17,808 nt of DNA, taken from NCBI GenBank assembly GCA_024244665.1, contig JAAEOI010000183.1:1-17808 (forward strand), given 5' to 3'. This document shows, piece after piece, positions 14,584-17,808 of the stretch (position 1 is its first letter; the number at the start of each line of letters is the position of its first letter). The position numbers were made by a program, and so were the translations under genes. The notes below the pieces were generated by a model. That model worked only from the letters and a program-made list of their open reading frames with translations. It ran no database searches and was not told where the DNA came from. Source of the stretch: Bacteroidota bacterium (GTDB taxonomy: Bacteria; Bacteroidota; Bacteroidia; Bacteroidales; GCA-2748055).

Positions 14584-15384
14584 TTAGTCTAATACTTTTT
14601 CTTCCTGCTTCAGAAGGGTTTCCTCGTTCTTCTGCAGGATCTCCCTGGCCAGGTTCAGGTAACTCACGGCACCCCTTGACTCGGCATCATATAGAATAGC
14701 CGGCTTCCCGAAGCTGGGGGCCTCACTGAGTTTGATATTCCGCTGGATGATGGTCTCGAAAACCATCTGCTGAAAGTGCTTCTGTACTTCGTCCACCACC
14801 TGGTTGGAGAGCCTCAGCCTTCCATCGTACATGGTGAGCAGGAAGCCTTCAATCTCCAGGTCGGGATTGAGCCCCCGTTGGATAATATTGATGGTGTTGA
14901 GCAGTTTACCCAGTCCCTCGAGGGCGAAATATTCACACTGAACCGGAATGATCAATGAGTCGGCCGCAGTTAATGCGTTCACCGTGATCAGTCCCAGCGA
15001 AGGAGAGCAGTCGATGAGGATATAATCGTAGTCATCCCTGACCTGCCCAATCACATTCTTGAGCATATATTCGCGATCATTCATATTCAGCATCTCAATC
15101 TCCGCTCCAACAAGGTCGATGTGAGACGGAATCAGGTCCAGAAGCTCAATATCGCTTTTGAGGATGATCTTACGGGGATCTGCATCCTCGATCAGGCACT
15201 CATATATACTTGTCTTCACCTTTTTGATATCAAAACCAGATCCGGAGGTGGCATTGGCCTGCGGGTCTGCATCGACGATCAATACCTTCTTCTCAAGCAC
15301 AGCCAGGCTGGCTCCCAGGTTAATGGCAGATGTTGTCTTCCCCACTCCTCCCTTTTGATTCGCTAACGCAATTACTTTTCCCAT
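14584..15384 (-). CDS. parA: Chromosome partitioning ATPase ParA/Soj
   Basis: This 266-residue ATPase has the deviant Walker A KGGVGKTT (11-18) with the signature Lys11, Walker A' VDADPQANA (37-45), Walker B-like LIDCSPSLG (123-131) and normal family length. ATP-bound dimers bind DNA non-specifically, and ParB stimulates hydrolysis to move the origin region. AAGG lies 5 nt upstream of the ATG at 15384, one of the better Shine-Dalgarno sequences here. It is the first gene of a tight minus-strand operon of four genes, divergent from the lipid kinase gene. Confidence 0.97.
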   Translation of the reverse strand: MGKVIALANQKGGVGKTTSAINLGASLAVLEKKVLIVDADPQANATSGSGFDIKKVKTSIYECLIEDADPRKIILKSDIELLDLIPSHIDLVGAEIEMLNMNDREYMLKNVIGQVRDDYDYILIDCSPSLGLITVNALTAADSLIIPVQCEYFALEGLGKLLNTINIIQRGLNPDLEIEGFLLTMYDGRLRLSNQVVDEVQKHFQQMVFETIIQRNIKLSEAPSFGKPAILYDAESRGAVSYLNLAREILQKNEETLLKQEEKVLD

Positions 15385-15448
15385 TGGCCTTATGTTTTTT
15401 ACTGATTGGATTACTAGAAACGGTCTTCTCCTTCTTCAATTGGAGGGT

Positions 15449-15478
15449 CAAATTTACTATTTTCGAGTACCCAGCAAA
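15449..15478 (-). promoter_or_regulatory. Promoter of the parAB operon
   Basis: On the minus strand, TTTG (15478-15475), an 18-nt spacer and TAAATTTG (15456-15449) match the Bacteroidota -33/-7 pattern. The expected start of transcription leaves a leader of about 55-60 nt before parA. Confidence 0.65.
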
Positions 15479-15492
15479 TTTTAGGCATTTCG

Positions 15493-15508
15493 TTATTGTA
15501 AACAATAA
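15493..15508. promoter_or_regulatory. 16-bp inverted repeat upstream of the parA promoter
   Basis: TTATTGT and ACAATAA are separated by AA, a perfect 7+7 dyad. It lies about 15 nt upstream of the parA -33 box in the 250-bp divergent gap. It may be an operator for parA or for the lipid kinase gene. It is AT-rich and does not resemble parS. Confidence 0.35.
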
Positions 15509-15606
15509 TTTCGCATTTATAAACACTTTTTTAACAATTCATGCTCATAACTTCATAAGGTATTTATGCTCAAACCCCTCAAAGAAAGCACAAAGTAAGA
15601 AATAAC

Positions 15607-15614
15607 TATCTTTG
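15607..15614 (+). promoter_or_regulatory. Candidate -7 box for the lipid kinase gene
   Basis: TATCTTTG matches TAnnTTTG and ends 20 nt before the ATG at 15635. No TTTG lies at the -33 distance, so this is a half-site only. Confidence 0.4.
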
Positions 15615-15634
15615 GACCGGACATTAAGAAATAA

Positions 15635-16573
15635 ATGAGCAAAACAAGCTGGATTACCATCGTAAACAGAGCCGCAGGGGGAGGAAAAACCGAGCGGGAC
15701 TGGCCCAGGATTGAGAGCCATCTGAATAAACAGGGGATTAATTTCGAGCCTTTCTTTACCAGCAGGCGCCTGCACGCAGCGATTATTGCCAAGAATAAAA
15801 TCAAGGAGGGATACTCCAGAATCATCGTGGTGGGGGGCGACGGAACCATGAACGAGGTAATCAACGGCCTTTTCTCTCAGGGTGTTATACAAACCACCGA
15901 GGTGATGCTTGGGATGATCTCCGTGGGAACCGGGAATGACTGGGCCAAAATGTTCAACATTCCTCTCGCATATGAAGAGGCGGTAAAGACCATTAAAGCG
16001 CAGCGCACCTTCATCCAGGATGCCGGGCTGGTGCAATACACCAAGAACGGGAAAGAGTGGAAACGTTATTTCATCAATATCGCCGGGATGGGTTTCGGTG
16101 CGAGGGTGGTGGAGCGTTCCAACCGTATGAAAGACAAGGGCAGAAGCAGCACCCTGCTCTACTTTTATAACATCTTTACCAGCCTGATGCGCTACAAGGC
16201 TCAGATGGCCAGTATCGCAATTGACGGAAAATCCTTCAACCGGAATGTCTTTTCCTTGAACGTGGGCATCTGCAAATATAACGGAGGAGGCATGATCCAA
16301 GTACCCCATGCAGTGGCCGATGACGGCTTGTACTCCATTACGTTGATTAAAAAAATGGGTAAACTGAATGTGCTGGCCAATGTGAAACGTCTCTATAACG
16401 GAAGCATTGTCAACCACAGCAGGGTAGAGACTTATACCGGACAATCGGTTCAAATCGAAGGTTCCTCAAAGCTGCAGATTGAGACTGACGGGGAGACACT
16501 TGGCCAGGGCCCGGTGAGCTTCGAGATTATCCCACGCAGTGTGCGGATTATTTCAGGCGAAATGTCAGCCTAG
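15635..16573 (+). CDS. Lipid kinase of the diacylglycerol kinase catalytic family (YegS/DgkB-like)
   Basis: This 312-residue protein has the fold's marks: an N-terminal NRAAGGGK nucleotide-binding segment (11-18), VVGGDGTMNEVING (65-78) as the ATP-binding and catalytic core, SVGTGNDWAK (96-105) and a C-terminal TDGE (284-287) that helps place substrate. It would phosphorylate diacylglycerol or a related lipid (sphingoid lipids are a possibility in this phylum) at the inner membrane face. No transmembrane helix is visible, as for soluble members. The gene is divergent from parA and shares 9 nt of 3' end with the convergent glutaminyl cyclotransferase gene. The exact lipid is not predictable. 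Confidence 0.92.
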   Translation: MSKTSWITIVNRAAGGGKTERDWPRIESHLNKQGINFEPFFTSRRLHAAIIAKNKIKEGYSRIIVVGGDGTMNEVINGLFSQGVIQTTEVMLGMISVGTGNDWAKMFNIPLAYEEAVKTIKAQRTFIQDAGLVQYTKNGKEWKRYFINIAGMGFGARVVERSNRMKDKGRSSTLLYFYNIFTSLMRYKAQMASIAIDGKSFNRNVFSLNVGICKYNGGGMIQVPHAVADDGLYSITLIKKMGKLNVLANVKRLYNGSIVNHSRVETYTGQSVQIEGSSKLQIETDGETLGQGPVSFEIIPRSVRIISGEMSA

Positions 16574-17683
16574 CTTTCGAAGGGTGATCTCAAATAGTTT
16601 GGGCCAGTATTTCCCGGTTACAAAGAGGCGGCCGTCCTCTTCATCCCAGGCAATCCCGTTAAGGACATCAGTGCCGGACCGACGATCGCCCGCCTTCAGA
16701 ATTCCCTTCAGATTGATGCGACCCTCCACAATACCGGTTTCCGGGTCGATGATCACAATCTCATCCGTATAGTACCTGTTGGCCCATATTTTACCATTGA
16801 TGTATTCCAGTTCATTCAGGCTGTCGGCACGCCCCTTATGATCGTATACCTCAATCTGCCGGGTCACTGTAAAGAGTTCCGGGTCGAGAAAATAGATCAC
16901 ATGGGTACCGTCGCTCATGATAAGTTCCTCCACGTTGTGGGTGAGCCCCCACCCCTCCTTATTCTGATAATAGACCTTCTGTATCTCCTCAAAGGACGAA
17001 AGATCATAGATGAATCCAACCTGCGATTTATAGGTTAGCTGGTAGATCCGCTCCCCCATCACAGCAATTCCCTCTCCGAAGAGAGCGGGATCCAGGTTCC
17101 TGATCTTCTCCACCTTTCCCGATTCCAGATTCACCTTTCTGAGAGAGGAGGTGCCATAATTACCTGTACCCTCGTAAAGCCAGCCATCCACATATTGCAG
17201 CCCCTGGGTATAGGCTTTAACGTCATGAGGATACTCCCTCACCAGGGAGTACGTGTATTCAACGGGAGGCTGGCTGGAAAGAAAGGTGACCTGCCGGCTC
17301 TGGTTCTCTGTGGCTCCCCCCCTGAAATATATCCTCAGTCTTAATCCTGATTTCCCGGCCTTCTCTGACCCGGTGGGAATTCTCGCCTCCACCGGTCCCC
17401 CTTCCGGAAAGCCGGTGGCAGCATCCAGGGTATGCATCAGGGCTCCCCCAAGAAAGATCTGGACCGAATCCACGGAGACGCTGTCGGGGTACTCCAGTCT
17501 GACCGGGATGTCCTGGCCCAGCGCCAGCTGAACCGGTTCCACAGGTTCAACCAGAGTTGACAACCTGGGCTGAACAGGGGTGGCCGGCTTTCCTGACCCC
17601 TTCTTTCCAGTGACACCATTTTCCGGTCCGCATGCGGTGAGTAGGGTCAGAATGACAAAAAGGGGGGAAAAAAATCTGGTCAT
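16565..17683 (-). CDS. Glutaminyl-peptide cyclotransferase lipoprotein (PF05096)
   Basis: I chose ATG 17683 (372 residues), which places a lipobox LTAC at 15-18 with C18 as the lipidated residue; a TTG eight codons upstream is less likely. After a Pro/Thr-rich linker comes a region (about 45-140) with short beta-type strands, possibly an Ig-like domain. The plant-type glutaminyl cyclotransferase beta-propeller covers about 142-372: YTQGL (158-162), FGEGI (202-206), SLNELEYINGKIWANRYY (288-305), VLNGIAWD (340-347) and TGKYWPKLFEI (356-366). It would turn N-terminal Gln of exported proteins into pyroglutamate, at the outer membrane or cell surface. It starts 13 nt after the gene at the right edge, probably in one operon. 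Confidence 0.9.
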   Translation of the reverse strand: MTRFFSPLFVILTLLTACGPENGVTGKKGSGKPATPVQPRLSTLVEPVEPVQLALGQDIPVRLEYPDSVSVDSVQIFLGGALMHTLDAATGFPEGGPVEARIPTGSEKAGKSGLRLRIYFRGGATENQSRQVTFLSSQPPVEYTYSLVREYPHDVKAYTQGLQYVDGWLYEGTGNYGTSSLRKVNLESGKVEKIRNLDPALFGEGIAVMGERIYQLTYKSQVGFIYDLSSFEEIQKVYYQNKEGWGLTHNVEELIMSDGTHVIYFLDPELFTVTRQIEVYDHKGRADSLNELEYINGKIWANRYYTDEIVIIDPETGIVEGRINLKGILKAGDRRSGTDVLNGIAWDEEDGRLFVTGKYWPKLFEITLRKLG

Positions 17684-17696
17684 CTCGGGAATAGAA

Positions 17697-17808
17697 TTAG
17701 CGAGCAAAGAGGCGCTGAATAAAATTACGGTTCCGGGGGAGGCTTTTCAGCTCCATCTCCAGGTGCGGGTGTTCCTCCGGATTGATCATCTGATAGATTT
17801 CACCCCAG
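17697..17808 (-). CDS. C-terminal end of an unidentified protein (cut by window edge)
   Basis: A minus-strand frame is open from the right edge to a TAA at 17697-17699. It gives 36 residues that look like real protein: polar, with EEHPHLEMELK, and ending NFIQRLFAR. It lies 13 nt upstream of the cyclotransferase gene and is likely co-transcribed with it. I do not recognise the family from this short tail. Confidence 0.6.
   Translation of the reverse strand, partial: WGEIYQMINPEEHPHLEMELKSLPRNRNFIQRLFAR

Noticed and set aside
15545..16453. 302-codon open frame on the minus strand
   Set aside because: It lies opposite the lipid kinase, whose conserved motifs are clear, and its composition is that of a reverse-strand shadow.
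1..17808. tRNA, rRNA, CRISPR array, transposase or phage genes
   Set aside because: Looked for and not seen on either strand.

Overview
The window looks like chromosomal DNA of a free-living or gut member of the Bacteroidota (Bacteroidales/Marinilabiliales-like). The evidence is a ParA-ParB-DUF5683-LysM transglycosylase operon, which I know as a Bacteroidota arrangement, weak or absent Shine-Dalgarno sequences, and several intergenic boxes fitting the phylum's promoter pattern (TTTG, about 19 nt, TAnnTTTG). I see no tRNA, rRNA, CRISPR array, transposase or phage gene.

Layout. Positions 1-785 are AT-rich at the left end and hold no intact gene. They contain clustered inverted repeats, a tiny hydrophobic reading frame, a broken frame that may be a decayed histidine phosphotransfer domain, and a 17-bp palindrome upstream of a likely promoter. 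Next comes an NtrC-type sigma-54 response regulator without a DNA-binding C-terminus (786-1952), followed by a large multi-pass membrane protein. Positions 3632-8232 form a glycan-assembly block: a GtrB/DPM1-like polyprenyl-phosphate sugar transferase, a PF03706 flippase-like membrane protein, a second unusual family 2 glycosyltransferase and a GT-C-like membrane protein. Positions 8270-11253 encode an MBOAT O-acyltransferase and a membrane-anchored SGNH hydrolase-like partner. Together these could make lipid-linked sugars in the cytoplasm, move or use them at the periplasmic face, and acylate the product.

Positions 11295-15384 (all minus strand) hold the parA-parB-DUF5683-transglycosylase operon, with genes touching or overlapping and a good promoter upstream of parA. 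Divergent from parA is a YegS/DgkB-like lipid kinase (15635-16573). It converges with a secreted glutaminyl cyclotransferase lipoprotein (16565-17683), which follows the C-terminal end of an unidentified gene cut off by the right edge.

The points I find most interesting are the response regulator with a variant GAFTSA loop and no helix-turn-helix, the MBOAT/SGNH pair directly downstream of a lytic transglycosylase and behind a promoter that almost touches the start codon, and the broken, repeat-rich left end. Most of the rest is ordinary Bacteroidota envelope and chromosome-segregation machinery, and I do not see a clearly new system.
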